Source of the DNA: Streptomyces sp. SUK 48
Lineage (GTDB): Bacteria > Actinomycetota > Actinomycetes > Streptomycetales > Streptomycetaceae
NCBI RefSeq assembly: GCF_009650765.1
Contig: NZ_CP045740.1
Span: 2,294,001 to 2,358,000 of the forward strand
Direction: 5' to 3'
Length of the DNA: 64,000 nucleotides
Position 1 is the stretch's first letter; every line of letters begins with the position of its first letter. The notes under the pieces were generated by a model, which made no database searches, was not told the origin of the DNA, and saw only the letters and a program-made list of their open reading frames with translations. The position numbers and the translations under genes were made by a program. This document shows positions 10,858-20,110 of this stretch, one piece after another.

Positions 10858-11799
10858 GTGAGTAGGTGCGCGTCCGTCTCCCTCAGCCTCGACGAGCCCG
10901 TTTCGGCGACGGCGGCCACGGCGAGGACATGGCTGCTGCTGGAACAATCCGGTCCGTGGGGCGCCAAGGCGCTCACTTCGAGCCATCTGGACCCGGCGGT
11001 CGGCCGCGCCCTGGAGCGCGCCGCCGAGGGCACCGGCGTGCGCGTGGCGCTCATCCGGCGCCCCGGCCGCCACGCGGACCCCGGCACCCCCGAGATCCGC
11101 CAGGTCTACGCCGCCCACACCGTGCCGGGCCGGGTCTGGGTCCGCTCCGCCACCACCCGCGATCCCCGGCACCTCCTCGACCTGGACCTCGCCGGCCTCG
11201 ACGCGGGCGACCACCGCTCCTTCGACGCGGTGCTCGGCGGGCGTGCGCACACCGGCGATCCGCTCGCGCTCGTGTGCACCAACGGCAAGCGCGACCGCTG
11301 CTGCGCCCTGCTCGGCCGCCCGCTCGCCACCGAACTCGCCGCGGCGGGGGAAGAGGGGGTCTGGGAGGTCACTCATCTGGGTGGACATCGTTTCGCGCCG
11401 ACGGTGCTCGTGCTGCCGTACGGCTACGTCTACGGCCGCGTCGACGCGCACACCCTCGGGAAGGCCCTGGACGGCGTCCGGGAGGGCCGGGTGGCCGTCG
11501 AGGGGTGCCGCGGCTGCTCCGCCTTCGAACGCCCCGGCCAGGCGGCCGAGCTGGCGGTGCGTGAGGTGGCGGGCGAGTACCGGGCGGGCGTACTGGGCGT
11601 CGTACGGACCGACGGCGCGGCGCCGCGCTGGGCGGTCACGGTCGTCCATGCCGACGGCCGCCGCTGGCGGGTCACCGTGGCGCGCGGGGCGTCGCTGCCG
11701 CCGCGCCCGGAGAGCTGCGGTGCCGCGGTGCTCGGCACACCGGCGCGGATGACCGTCGTCGCGGTGCGTGAGCTGCGCCCGACGGCGCTGGCGAGCTGA
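10858..11799 (+). CDS. Sucrase/ferredoxin-like (Apd1/Aim32 family) protein
   Basis: A 313-residue protein of the family related to thioredoxin-like [2Fe-2S] ferredoxins. Visible candidate ligands are the cysteines in CTNGKRDRCC and the histidines in THLGGHRFAP; family members use Cys and His ligands. A further pair, GCRGC, follows near residue 217. The electron-transfer role is family knowledge; the substrate is unknown. The GTG at 10858 follows a TAGGCT -10 by 7 nt, so the mRNA is probably leaderless. An iron box overlaps this promoter, predicting derepression when iron is low. It sits between the HTH-citrate synthase gene and the citrate-type kinase gene, in the same direction. Confidence 0.88.
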   Translation: MSRCASVSLSLDEPVSATAATARTWLLLEQSGPWGAKALTSSHLDPAVGRALERAAEGTGVRVALIRRPGRHADPGTPEIRQVYAAHTVPGRVWVRSATTRDPRHLLDLDLAGLDAGDHRSFDAVLGGRAHTGDPLALVCTNGKRDRCCALLGRPLATELAAAGEEGVWEVTHLGGHRFAPTVLVLPYGYVYGRVDAHTLGKALDGVREGRVAVEGCRGCSAFERPGQAAELAVREVAGEYRAGVLGVVRTDGAAPRWAVTVVHADGRRWRVTVARGASLPPRPESCGAAVLGTPARMTVVAVRELRPTALAS

Positions 11800-11835
11800 C
11801 CCGCGCGGCGGGCGCAACCCGTACTGTCGTCCCCC

Positions 11836-13499
11836 ATGAGTCCGACTCCCTCCGCACGCCGTCTGCGCCTCGGTATGCCACGGCGGGTGTTCTCGCAGGT
11901 GCTGCTCATGCAGGTGACCATCGCCGCGGGCGTCGCGGTGCTGGTGACCGGCCTGTTCCTGGCGCCGCTGAGCAAACAGCTGGACCACGAGGCGATGCGC
12001 CGCGCGCTGGCCATCGCCGAGACCACGGCCCAGGACCCGGCGATCGCCCAGGGCCTGCTGACCACGCCGCCGACCAAGGACGGCCCGGTGCAGCAGGAGG
12101 CCGAGCGGATCCGGCGGGCCACGCACGCCGAGTACATCGTCGTCCTGGACCGGCACTGGGTGCGCTGGTCGCATCCGACCACCTCGCAGATCGGCCGCAC
12201 GGTGTCCACGAGCCCCTCCGGCGCCCTCGCGGGCAAGGAGGTCATGGAGATCGACCGGGGCACCCTGGGACGCTCCGCGCGCGGCAAGGTGCCGCTGTAC
12301 GACGCCCGCCACCGCCTGATCGGGGCGGTCTCGGTCGGCATCGCCTACGACAGCGTGCGCGCCCGGCTGATCGGCGTCATCCCGGGGCTGCTCGCCTACG
12401 CCGGGGGCGCCCTCGCGGTGGGCGCCCTGGCCGCCTGGCTGATCGCCCGCCGGGTGCAGCGGCAGACCCGGGACCTGGCCTTCTCCGACATCTCGGCGCT
12501 GCTCGCGGAGCGCGAGGCGATGCTGCACGGCATCCGCGAGGGCGTGGTCGCCCTGGACGGGGGCGGCAGGATCCGGCTGCTGAACGACGAGGCGCGGCGG
12601 CTGCTGGGCATCGGCGACGAGGCCGTGGGCCGCATTCCCGACGAGGCGCTCGGCGAGGGCCGTACGACCGATGTGCTCACCGGGCGGGTGACCGGCACCG
12701 ATCTGCTGACGGTACGCGGCCGGCGGGTGCTGGTCGCCAACCGCATGCCCACCGACGACGGCGGCGCGGTCGCCACCCTGCGCGACCGCACCGAACTGGA
12801 GCAGCTGGGGCGTGAACTCGACTCCACGCGCGGGCTGATCGACGCCCTGCGCGCCCAGGACCACGAGCACGCCAACCGGATGCACACCCTGCTCGGGCTG
12901 CTGGAACTGGAGATGTACGACGACGCGGTGGAGTTCGTCGGCGAGGTGGTCGGCGATCACCGGGTCACCGCCGAGCAGGTCACCGAGAAGGTCCAGGACC
13001 CGTTGCTGGCCGCCCTGCTGGTCGGCAAGGCGACGGTGGCGGCCGAGCGCGGGGTCGCCCTGTGGGTGTCGGAACGCAGCAGGCTCCCGGACCGGCTGGT
13101 CGATCCGCGGGGGCTGGTCACGGTCGTCGGCAACCTGGTGGACAACGCCTTGGACGCGGTCGCGGGCACGCCGCACGCGCGCGTGGAGGTCGAGTTGCGC
13201 GTCGAGGGCCATACGGTCGTGCTCCGGGTGCGGGACACCGGGCCCGGAGTGCCTTTGGACCAGCGGGAGTTGGTCTTCACCGAGGGGTGGTCCACCAAAC
13301 CGGCCCCCGCGCACGGCAAGCGGGGGCTCGGGCTGTCGCTGGTGCGCCGGCTCGCCGAACGCCAGGGCGGCAGCGCGACCGTGGACACCGCCGGCGGGGC
13401 GGTGCCGAGTTCACGGTGGTGCTGCCGGAGGCGCTGGGCGAGCCGGAGCTGGAGCCCGGGGCCGGACGGGAGCCCGAGCCCACGGCACGCAACAGTTGA
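11836..13499 (+). CDS. CitA/DcuS-type sensor histidine kinase, apparent 3' frameshift
   Basis: A membrane sensor kinase of about 554 residues if repaired. TM1 is about 23-45, an extracytoplasmic sensor domain about 46-175, TM2 about 180-205, and a PAS-like domain about 225-325. The SpoB-type phosphoacceptor lies in DHEHANRMHT, followed by an ATPase domain with VGNLVDNALDA, DTGPG and GKRGLGLSLV. After TAGGAV the reading frame breaks: the expected ending GAEFTVVLPEALGE... is one frame away and stops at 13499. One base is apparently missing near 13395-13402 in a G-rich run. Uncorrected, the frame continues to 13695, antisense to the next gene. TACTGT lies 8 nt before the ATG, suggesting a leaderless mRNA. 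Its likely partner regulator is at 16487. Confidence 0.87.
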
Positions 13500-13520
13500 T
13501 TACCTTGACCGCCCGCCGTA

Positions 13521-14573
13521 CTACTTGACCGCCTTGGCGAACTCGGTCGTGTACGTCTTGCCCAGGTCGACGTTCGCGTTCTTGATGTTGGGGTTGAACG
13601 CCTTGAGCACCTTCTCCACGGTCTCGGGGCCGTTCTCCGGCATCACGCCGTCGTCGGTGAACATGGGCAGGGTGGTCTTGACGGACTGGGTGTAGAGCGC
13701 CTTGTCGCCCTGGGAGTAGTCGGCGGGCATCCTGGCGGCTATCTCGTCGGCGCTGTGGGTGGACATCCACTTGAGCGTCTTGACGAATGCGTTGACCAAC
13801 TTCTGGACGGTCGCCTTGTGTCCCTTCACCCAGTCCGTCTGCATGTACAGACTCGACGACGGGTACGGCCCGCCCAGCGCCTGCTGCGAGCCCTCGGGGG
13901 TGCGCATGTCGAGCAGGATCTTGCCGGCCTTCTTGTCGAGGATCGTCGCCACGGTCGGGTCGGTGGTCATGCCGCCGTCGATCGAGCCCTTCTGGAGTGC
14001 CGCGATGAACGTCGGTCCCGCGCCCACCGCGACCGGCGTGAACTCGCTGACGTCGACGCCGTTCTTGACCGCCAGGTACTTGGTGAGGAAGTCGGTCGAG
14101 GAGCCGAGCCCGGTCACACCCAGCTTGCGGCCCTTGAAGTCCCCGGGCGAGGTGATGTCGCCCGCGGCCTTGCCGGACACGACCTCCACCTCACCCGGCG
14201 CGCGCGAGAACTGGACGACCGACTCGACCGACTTTCCCTTCACCTGGAGGTCGAGGGTGTGGTCGTAGAAGCCGACCGCGCCCTGCACCTGGCCGGAGAC
14301 GAGCGCGGTCTCGGCCTGGACCCCGGCGGGCTCGGACATGAGCTGGACGTTCAGGCCCTCGTCCTGGAAGTAGCCGAGCCGCTGGGTGAGCATCGCGGGC
14401 AGGTAGATGACCTTGTCGAGGCCACCGACCATGATCTTGACACTCTCGCCCTTGCCACCGCCCCCGCCGGAGTCGGCCGCGGAACCGGCCGCGTCATTGG
14501 CGCAGGCGGTGAGCGAGGACAGGGCGAGCAGGCCGGCGGCGGCCAGGGAGGCGTGTCTGGCGGTCTTGCGCAT
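13521..14573 (-). CDS. ABC transporter substrate-binding lipoprotein (NMT1/TauA-like)
   Basis: A 350-residue periplasmic-type binding protein. The signal peptide ends in a lipobox, LTAC, with the lipidated Cys at 24, followed by a Gly/Ser-rich linker. The body resembles the NMT1/THI5-TauA-SsuA class, which binds sulfonates, pyrimidine precursors of thiamine, riboflavin or aromatic acids; the ligand cannot be assigned here. It is the last gene of a three-gene minus-strand operon with the permease and ATPase, 91 bp below the permease. The operon is flanked by a citrate-type kinase and response regulator gene, which probably control it. Confidence 0.92.
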   Translation of the reverse strand: MRKTARHASLAAAGLLALSSLTACANDAAGSAADSGGGGGKGESVKIMVGGLDKVIYLPAMLTQRLGYFQDEGLNVQLMSEPAGVQAETALVSGQVQGAVGFYDHTLDLQVKGKSVESVVQFSRAPGEVEVVSGKAAGDITSPGDFKGRKLGVTGLGSSTDFLTKYLAVKNGVDVSEFTPVAVGAGPTFIAALQKGSIDGGMTTDPTVATILDKKAGKILLDMRTPEGSQQALGGPYPSSSLYMQTDWVKGHKATVQKLVNAFVKTLKWMSTHSADEIAARMPADYSQGDKALYTQSVKTTLPMFTDDGVMPENGPETVEKVLKAFNPNIKNANVDLGKTYTTEFAKAVK

Positions 14574-14664
14574 GGCGGTTCACGTCCTTGTGAGAGGGCG
14601 GTGCGGGTGAGGGTGTCGAGGGGGCTGGGCGGTTCGTACGGAGCCGGTCGCGCGAGGGGCAGGG

Positions 14665-15522
14665 TCAGCTCTCCGAACCGGCGGGCTTCCAGCGGAAGAT
14701 GCGCCGCTCGGCGAAGGTCAGCAGGCCCTCGGCGGCGAGGGCGACGACGGCGAGGATGACCATCGCGGCGTACACACCGGCCGCGTTGAAGGTGTTCTGC
14801 GACTGCGCGACGAGCAGGCCGATGCCCTTGGTCGCGCCGATGTACTCGCCGACGATCGCGCCGATCAGCGCGAAGCCGAAGCTGACATGGAGGCTGGTGA
14901 AGATCCAGGAGGTGGCCGACGGGATGACCACCTGGAGGGTCACCCTGCGGTCGCTCGCGCCCAGGATGCGGGCGTTGGCCACCAGGTTGCGGTCCACCTC
15001 GCGGGCGCCCTGGAAGGCGTTGAAGAACACCGGGAAGAACACCAGCACCACGGCGGAGGCGACCTTGGAGGACGGCCCGAGGCCGAACCAGATCAGGAAG
15101 ATGGGCGCGAGGACGATCCGGGGAATCGAGTTGAGCACCTTGATGTATGGACCAAGCACCTCGGCGAGGAGGCCGATCCGGCCCAGCGCGATACCGAGGA
15201 GGACACCGGCGACCACCCCCACGAGCCAGCCGAGCAGCGCCTCGTAGAGCGTGTACCAGACCTGCTCGCCCAGGGACCCGAGCGCGGTGCCGTGCATGAC
15301 CCAGGTGGAGATCTGGTCCCAGATCTTGGAGGGCATCGAGAAGTTGAACGGATCGATGACCTTCGCCCGGGACAGCGCCTCCCACAGGCCGAGCACGGCG
15401 ACCAGGAGCACCACTCGCGCGGCGTTGACGAAAAGCTTGCGGCGGCGGGCGGCCTGGGCGCGGCTTCGCGCGCGGTCGGGGGCCTTGGCGGCGGCCGGGG
15501 TGTCGAGAACCTCAGGCGACAT
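14665..15522 (-). CDS. ABC transporter permease (TauC/SsuC-like)
   Basis: An integral membrane permease of about 285 residues with five to six hydrophobic segments. The EAA loop for ATPase contact reads NARILGASDRRVTLQVVIPSAT. ATG at 15522 overlaps the end of the ATPase gene by 11 bp, indicating translational coupling; an upstream GTG at 15531 is possible. It forms the channel of the importer encoded with the lipoprotein at 13521 and the ATPase at 15512. Confidence 0.92.
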   Translation of the reverse strand: MSPEVLDTPAAAKAPDRARSRAQAARRRKLFVNAARVVLLVAVLGLWEALSRAKVIDPFNFSMPSKIWDQISTWVMHGTALGSLGEQVWYTLYEALLGWLVGVVAGVLLGIALGRIGLLAEVLGPYIKVLNSIPRIVLAPIFLIWFGLGPSSKVASAVVLVFFPVFFNAFQGAREVDRNLVANARILGASDRRVTLQVVIPSATSWIFTSLHVSFGFALIGAIVGEYIGATKGIGLLVAQSQNTFNAAGVYAAMVILAVVALAAEGLLTFAERRIFRWKPAGSES

Positions 15523-16327
15523 GGGCGGCACCCCGCTCGCGGGTGATGCGGACCTCTTCGCCGAGCGACTCCCAGATCTCCCGGTAGATCTCGATGAACC
15601 GCGGCTGGAGGCGCACCGACTCGACCTTCCGCGGCCGGGGCAGATCGATCTCGAAGACCTGCTTGACGGTGGCGGGCCCGGCGGTCATCACGACGACCTT
15701 GTCGGCCAGCGCGATGGACTCCTCCAGGTCGTGGGTGACGAAGACGACCGAGGCGCCGGTGCCCTCCCACAGCTCCAGCAGTTCGTCCGACATCAGTGCC
15801 CGGGTCTGCACGTCGAGCGCCGAGAACGGCTCGTCCATGAGCAGGATCTCGGGGTCGTTGACGAAGGTGGCGGCGAGGGCGACGCGCTTGCGCTGGCCGC
15901 CGGAGAGCTGGTGCGGGTAGCGGTCCTCGAAGGCGGCGAGCCCGACCCGGCCCAGCCACTCGCGGGCCTTCTGCCGGGCCTCCGCCTTGGGGACGCCCCG
16001 GAAGCGGGGTCCGGCCATGACGTTCGACAGGACGGTGCGCCAGGGGAAGGTGGCGTCCTGCTGGAAGACGAAACCGACCTTGTCGCCGACGCCGCCGACC
16101 GGTTCGCCGGCGACCGTCACCTCGCCCTCGGTGGGCTCCTCCAGCCCGCTGACCAGGGTCAGCGTGGTGGACTTGCCGCAGCCGGTCGGTCCCACGACGG
16201 CCACGAACTCACCGCGTCCCACAGTGAGATCCAGACCGCGCACGGCCGTGTGCAGTCCCCCTGACGGGGTTCTGAAGGTCTTGCTCGCGCCCCGCAGCTC
16301 GATGGCGGGGCCGGTGTGTGCGCTCAT
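15512..16327 (-). CDS. ABC transporter ATP-binding protein (TauB/SsuB-like)
   Basis: A 271-residue nucleotide-binding subunit. Walker A is GPTGCGKST, the Q-loop is FQQDATFPW, the signature is LSGGQRKR, Walker B is ILLMDEPFSALD, and the switch is THD. ATG at 16327 is preferred over an upstream in-frame start because TACCGT (16341-16336, minus strand) is placed as a -10 eight bases before it, suggesting a leaderless operon mRNA. First gene of the importer operon, divergent from the response regulator; the 159-bp gap contains several repeats. Confidence 0.93.
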   Translation of the reverse strand: MSAHTGPAIELRGASKTFRTPSGGLHTAVRGLDLTVGRGEFVAVVGPTGCGKSTTLTLVSGLEEPTEGEVTVAGEPVGGVGDKVGFVFQQDATFPWRTVLSNVMAGPRFRGVPKAEARQKAREWLGRVGLAAFEDRYPHQLSGGQRKRVALAATFVNDPEILLMDEPFSALDVQTRALMSDELLELWEGTGASVVFVTHDLEESIALADKVVVMTAGPATVKQVFEIDLPRPRKVESVRLQPRFIEIYREIWESLGEEVRITRERGAAHVA

Positions 16328-16367
16328 GGCCCGGGACGGTAGGTCCGCCCCCGCCACGAGCAGCAGT

Positions 16368-16425
16368 CTTGTGTGCACAAGGCGTTCTTTTGCTCGCAAG
16401 AACCTGTTGTGCTCTTTTTGCTCGC
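16368..16425. promoter_or_regulatory. Repeat-rich divergent control region of the ABC importer and regulator genes
   Basis: The stretch contains the inverted repeat CTTGTG-TG-CACAAG (16368-16381), GTTCTT-N8-AAGAAC (16384-16403), and the direct repeat TTTTGCTCGC at 16388-16397 and 16416-16425, spaced 28 bp start to start. It is AT-rich for this genome. These are plausible binding sites for the adjacent response regulator. Confidence 0.55.
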
Positions 16426-16486
16426 GCTACAACTGCGGAGCCGCATGGGCGGGCCGGACGCCCGCCGGCCTTGAAGGAGAGGCCCG

Positions 16487-17179
16487 ATGATTGACGTCCT
16501 GGTGGTCGACGACGACTTCCGCGTCGCTGAGATAAACGCCAAATACGTGGGAAAGGTTCCGGGGTTCCGGGTGGCCGCCCGCGCGCACAGCGCCGCCCAG
16601 GCGCTGGCCGCCGTGGAACGCGGCGCCATCGATCTGGTGCTGCTCGACCACTATCTGCCGGACCGTACCGGCCTGGAACTCGTCCACCGCATGCGGGAGC
16701 AGGGCCATGGCGCGGACGTCATCATGATCACGGCGGCCGGCGATGTCGCCACCGTCCAGCATGCGATGCGCCTGGGCGCCCTGCACTACCTGGTGAAGCC
16801 GTTCACCTTCGCCGCGCTGCGCACCCGTCTCGACTCCTATGCCGCGCTGCGCCGCACGGTCGACCGGGTGGGCGGCCGGGGGGTGGCGGGCCAGGAGCAG
16901 GTGGACCGGATCTTCGGGGCGCTGCGCACGGCGCCCGCCCCCTCCGCGCCCGGCCTGCCGAGCGGCCACACCGTGCCGACGACAGACCTGATATGCGACG
17001 TCCTGCACAGCGCCGACCATCCACTCTCCGCCCACGAGGTCGCCGCCCGCACCGGTCTGAGCCGCTCCACGGCCCAGCGCTACCTCCGCCACCTGGAACA
17101 GGCCGGCCGCCTGCGACTCTCCCTGAAGTACGGCGACACCGGCCGCCCGGAACACCGGTACGCGTGGGTGGCGCCGTGA
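16487..17179 (+). CDS. CitB/DcuR-family response regulator
   Basis: A 230-residue regulator. The receiver domain (1-120) has DDD near residues 8-10, phosphoacceptor Asp in LVLLDHYLPD and Lys in YLVKPF. The C-terminal winged HTH contains HEVAARTGLSRSTAQRYLRHLE. This architecture is typical of partners of CitA/DcuS kinases. Such a kinase is encoded 3 kb away (11836), so the pair brackets the divergent ABC importer. RBS GGAGAGG precedes the ATG. It ends 13 bp from the convergent symporter gene. Confidence 0.93.
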   Translation: MIDVLVVDDDFRVAEINAKYVGKVPGFRVAARAHSAAQALAAVERGAIDLVLLDHYLPDRTGLELVHRMREQGHGADVIMITAAGDVATVQHAMRLGALHYLVKPFTFAALRTRLDSYAALRRTVDRVGGRGVAGQEQVDRIFGALRTAPAPSAPGLPSGHTVPTTDLICDVLHSADHPLSAHEVAARTGLSRSTAQRYLRHLEQAGRLRLSLKYGDTGRPEHRYAWVAP

Positions 17180-17191
17180 CCGTCGCCGGCC

Positions 17192-18796
17192 CTAGGCAGC
17201 CCCGGCCCCGGTGAGGGAGCGCACCTCCGTCTCGGCGTACTTGGCCTCGTCCGGGATCTCGTCCGAGGTGACCGTGCCCAGCCAGCCGGCGAGGAAGCCG
17301 AGCGGGATGGAGACGATGCCCGGGTTCTGCAACGGGAAGTACTGGAAGTCGACGCCGGGGAACAGCGAGCCGCGGCAGCCGGAGACCACCGGGGACAGCA
17401 GTACGAGCCCGAGCGCCGGGACCAGCCCGCCGTACACGGCCCACACCGCGCCGCGGGTGGTGAAGCCGCGCCAGAACAGCGAGTACATCAGCACCGGCAG
17501 ATTGGCGGACGCGGCGACCGCGAAGGCGAGTCCGACCAGATAGGCGACGTTGAGGTCCCGGGCCAGCAGTCCGAGCGCGATCGCCACGGCACCGATCCCG
17601 ACGGCGGCGAACCGCGCCACGGCCACCTCGCGGTGCACCCCGCCCTTGTGCCCGTCGCCCGGCCGCCGGAGGGAGGCGTAGAGGTCATGGGCCACGGAGG
17701 CGGAGGAGGCGAGCGTGATACCCGCGACCACCGCGAGGATCGTGGCGAAGGCGACGGCGGCGACCACCGCGAACAGAACCGTTCCTCCAGTGGAGCCGGC
17801 GCCGCCGCCCAGGTCGAGGGCGAGCAGCGGCATCGCCGTGTTCCCGGCCGCGTTCGAGGCGCGCAGGGCCTTGGGGCCCACGACCGCCGCCGCCCCGAAC
17901 CCGAGGACGATCGTCAGCAGATAGAACCCGCCGATCAGCCCGATCGACCACACCGCGGAACGGCGCGCGGCGCGCGCGGTGGGCACCGTGTAGAAGCGGG
18001 ACAGGATGTGCGGCAGCCCGGCGGTGCCCAGCACCAGCGCGAGCCCCAGGCTGATGAAGTCGAGACGGGCGGTCCAGCTGCCGCCGTACTTCAGGCCGGG
18101 CGCGAGGAAGGCGTCCCCGTGGCCGCTGCGCCGCGCGGCCGTGACCAGCAACTGATCGACATCGCCGTGGAACCGCAGCAGAAGGAGCACGGTCAGCGCG
18201 ACCGTCCCGCCGAGCAGCAGCACCGCCTTCACGATCTGGATCCAGGTGGTCGCCCGCATCCCGCCCAGCGACACATAGACCACCATGAGCGCGCCGACCC
18301 CGATGACCGTCCACGCCTGGGCCGCCCCGCTCGTGCGGCCGAGCAGCAGCGCCACCAGGCTGCCCGCGCCGACCATCTGCGCCACCAGGTACAGCACGGA
18401 CACCACGACCGAGGACGTGCCCGCCGCGATCCGCACCGGGCGCTCGCTCATCCGCGCGGCCACCACGTCGGCCAGGGTGAACCGCCCGCAGTTGCGCACC
18501 AGTTCGGCCACCAGGAACAGCACCACCAGCCACGCCACGAGAAAGCCCACCACATACAGCAGCCCGTCGTAGCCGTACAACGCGATGAGCCCGGTGACGC
18601 CCAGGAAGGAGGCCGCCGAGATGTAGTCGCCCGTGATGGCAAAACCATTCTCCATCGGGGAGAACAACCGCCCGCCCGTGTAGAACTCCTCCGCCGAACC
18701 GCGCCGCCGCCGGCCCACCCACGTCGTGATCCCGAGGCTGACCGCCACGAATCCGCTGAACAGCAGCAGCGCCAGCGTCTGATGCTCGCCGGTCAC
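17192..18796 (-). CDS. Sodium:solute symporter (acetate/monocarboxylate ActP-like)
   Basis: A 534-residue SSS-family transporter with about 13 hydrophobic segments and the family segment GDYISAASFLGVTGL near the N-terminus. The pairing with a DUF485 protein is characteristic of ActP-type acetate permeases. The GTG at 18796 overlaps the TGA of the DUF485 gene as GTGA, which fixes the start despite a longer open frame upstream. Probably imports acetate, pyruvate or a similar acid; the exact substrate is not determinable. A citrate-type two-component pair lies just beyond its 3' end. Confidence 0.92.
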   Translation of the reverse strand: MTGEHQTLALLLFSGFVAVSLGITTWVGRRRRGSAEEFYTGGRLFSPMENGFAITGDYISAASFLGVTGLIALYGYDGLLYVVGFLVAWLVVLFLVAELVRNCGRFTLADVVAARMSERPVRIAAGTSSVVVSVLYLVAQMVGAGSLVALLLGRTSGAAQAWTVIGVGALMVVYVSLGGMRATTWIQIVKAVLLLGGTVALTVLLLLRFHGDVDQLLVTAARRSGHGDAFLAPGLKYGGSWTARLDFISLGLALVLGTAGLPHILSRFYTVPTARAARRSAVWSIGLIGGFYLLTIVLGFGAAAVVGPKALRASNAAGNTAMPLLALDLGGGAGSTGGTVLFAVVAAVAFATILAVVAGITLASSASVAHDLYASLRRPGDGHKGGVHREVAVARFAAVGIGAVAIALGLLARDLNVAYLVGLAFAVAASANLPVLMYSLFWRGFTTRGAVWAVYGGLVPALGLVLLSPVVSGCRGSLFPGVDFQYFPLQNPGIVSIPLGFLAGWLGTVTSDEIPDEAKYAETEVRSLTGAGAA

Positions 18797-19341
18797 CGGG
18801 CACCTCCCCGTGTCCCCCGGGTCAACTCCTGTGTCTCCCAGCGCAGTTCCAACGCCGCCCGATCCCGCCGCAGCCGCGCGTGCCGGGTGTAGGCCCAGGT
18901 GAGCAGGAACGTGGTGAGGAACTGCCCCAGCCCCGCGAGCATCGCCACGTTCACCGCGCCCACCACGGGCCGGGCCATCAGCTCCGGAGCGGTGGTCGCC
19001 GCCACCACGTACGCCACGTACCAGCTCAGGAAGACCGCGACCCCCGGCACCACGAACCGCCGGTATCTGCCCCGCACTTCCTGGAAGGCGGCGCTGCGCT
19101 GCACCTCGACGTACACCTCGCGGGCGTGCACCGCCGCCGCGTCCATCTCCCCGCGCGCCGAGGGTACGGCCGGAGGGGGTGATCCGGCGCCGTACGGCTC
19201 GCCCCAGCCGAGGGCCGACGAGTCGCACCAAGGGTCCTCGTGCCGCGCAGCGCGGCAGGGTGCGCCGTGGTCCCTCCGGTTCCCGGCCGAACGCTCGGGA
19301 CCGTCCCCTGCTCCGCGGGCACGATCATCGCTTGACTGCAT
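18793..19341 (-). CDS. DUF485 membrane protein, partner of the symporter
   Basis: About 182 residues with two transmembrane helices (FVVPGVAVFLSWYVAYVV and VVGAVNVAMLAGLGQFLTTF). The cytoplasmic N-terminus is long, Pro/Arg-rich and poorly conserved-looking. DUF485 (YjcH-like) proteins are encoded with ActP symporters; their role is unclear. ATG at 19341 is used, but translation could start nearer the DUF485 core (for example the ATG of MDAAAVHAREVYVEV). The stop overlaps the symporter start by 4 bp. Confidence 0.85.
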   Translation of the reverse strand: MQSSDDRARGAGDGPERSAGNRRDHGAPCRAARHEDPWCDSSALGWGEPYGAGSPPPAVPSARGEMDAAAVHAREVYVEVQRSAAFQEVRGRYRRFVVPGVAVFLSWYVAYVVAATTAPELMARPVVGAVNVAMLAGLGQFLTTFLLTWAYTRHARLRRDRAALELRWETQELTRGTRGGAR

Positions 19342-19411
19342 GCCCAAGGATGGGCAGACCCGGAAGTTCCGTGACTCTTCTTCTCCGGGCTCTTCACTCC
19401 ATCAGGTGACG

Positions 19412-20110
19412 TCACCCCGCGGGCGGCCGCACCAGCCCCTTGGCGTAGGCGTAACGCACCGCCTGCGCCCGGTCCTTGAGGCCGGTCTTCGCGAACAGGT
19501 TGTTGATGTGCGTTTTCACAGTCGCGTTCGAGACATGCAGCCTGCCGGCGATCTCCTGGTTGCTGAGGCCCTCGGCGATCAGCACGAGGACCTCGGTCTC
19601 GCGCACGGTCAGCCCGTCCGGGGGCTCAGAGGTCGTGGGCACGAGCGCGACCGGCCGGGGCTCGGCCTGCGACAGCCGCTCCAGCAGCCGGCGCTGGACG
19701 CTCGGCGACAGCCCCGCCTCCCCCGACAGCACGCTCTCCACGGCCCGTACGATCTCCTCGCCGCCCGCGTCCTTGGTCAGATAGCCCCGGGCGCCGGCCC
19801 GCAGGGCGGGGAACAGCGACTCGTCGTCGGCGTACGTGGTGAGCACCACCACCTGGGTCCCGGGGTACTGCTCCCGGATCCGCCGGGTGGCCTCCACGCC
19901 GTCGCAGCGGGGCATCCGGAGGTCCATCAGGACGACGTCGGGGGCGAGTTCCCCGACCAGGCGCACCGCCTCCTCGCCGTCTCCCGCGGCGCCGATGACC
20001 TCGACGCCCGGGAGCAGTCCGAGCAGCATCACGATGCCTTCCCGGACGACGGTCTGATCGTCGGCGACCACCACCCGCGCCGGCTTCTTCTCCCCCTCGG
20101 GCTCGGTCAT
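19412..20110 (-). CDS. NarL/LuxR-family response regulator
   Basis: A 232-residue regulator. The receiver has DDQ at the N-terminus, phosphoacceptor Asp in VVLMDLRMPRCDG and Lys in GYLTKDAGG. The LuxR-type HTH at about 165-225 contains LTVRETEVLVLIAEGLSNQEIAGRLHVSNATVKTHINNLF. Its start overlaps the histidine kinase stop by 4 bp. It forms an operon with that kinase and a membrane protein. Confidence 0.94.
   Translation of the reverse strand: MTEPEGEKKPARVVVADDQTVVREGIVMLLGLLPGVEVIGAAGDGEEAVRLVGELAPDVVLMDLRMPRCDGVEATRRIREQYPGTQVVVLTTYADDESLFPALRAGARGYLTKDAGGEEIVRAVESVLSGEAGLSPSVQRRLLERLSQAEPRPVALVPTTSEPPDGLTVRETEVLVLIAEGLSNQEIAGRLHVSNATVKTHINNLFAKTGLKDRAQAVRYAYAKGLVRPPAG

Noticed and set aside
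13500..13695. C-terminal extension of the citrate-type kinase past 13499
   Set aside because: It lies antisense to the lipoprotein gene and follows an apparent frameshift; the natural end is in the other frame at 13499.
17192..19231. A 679-residue version of the symporter
   Set aside because: The extra N-terminus is an out-of-frame reading of the DUF485 gene; the GTGA overlap fixes the start at 18796.
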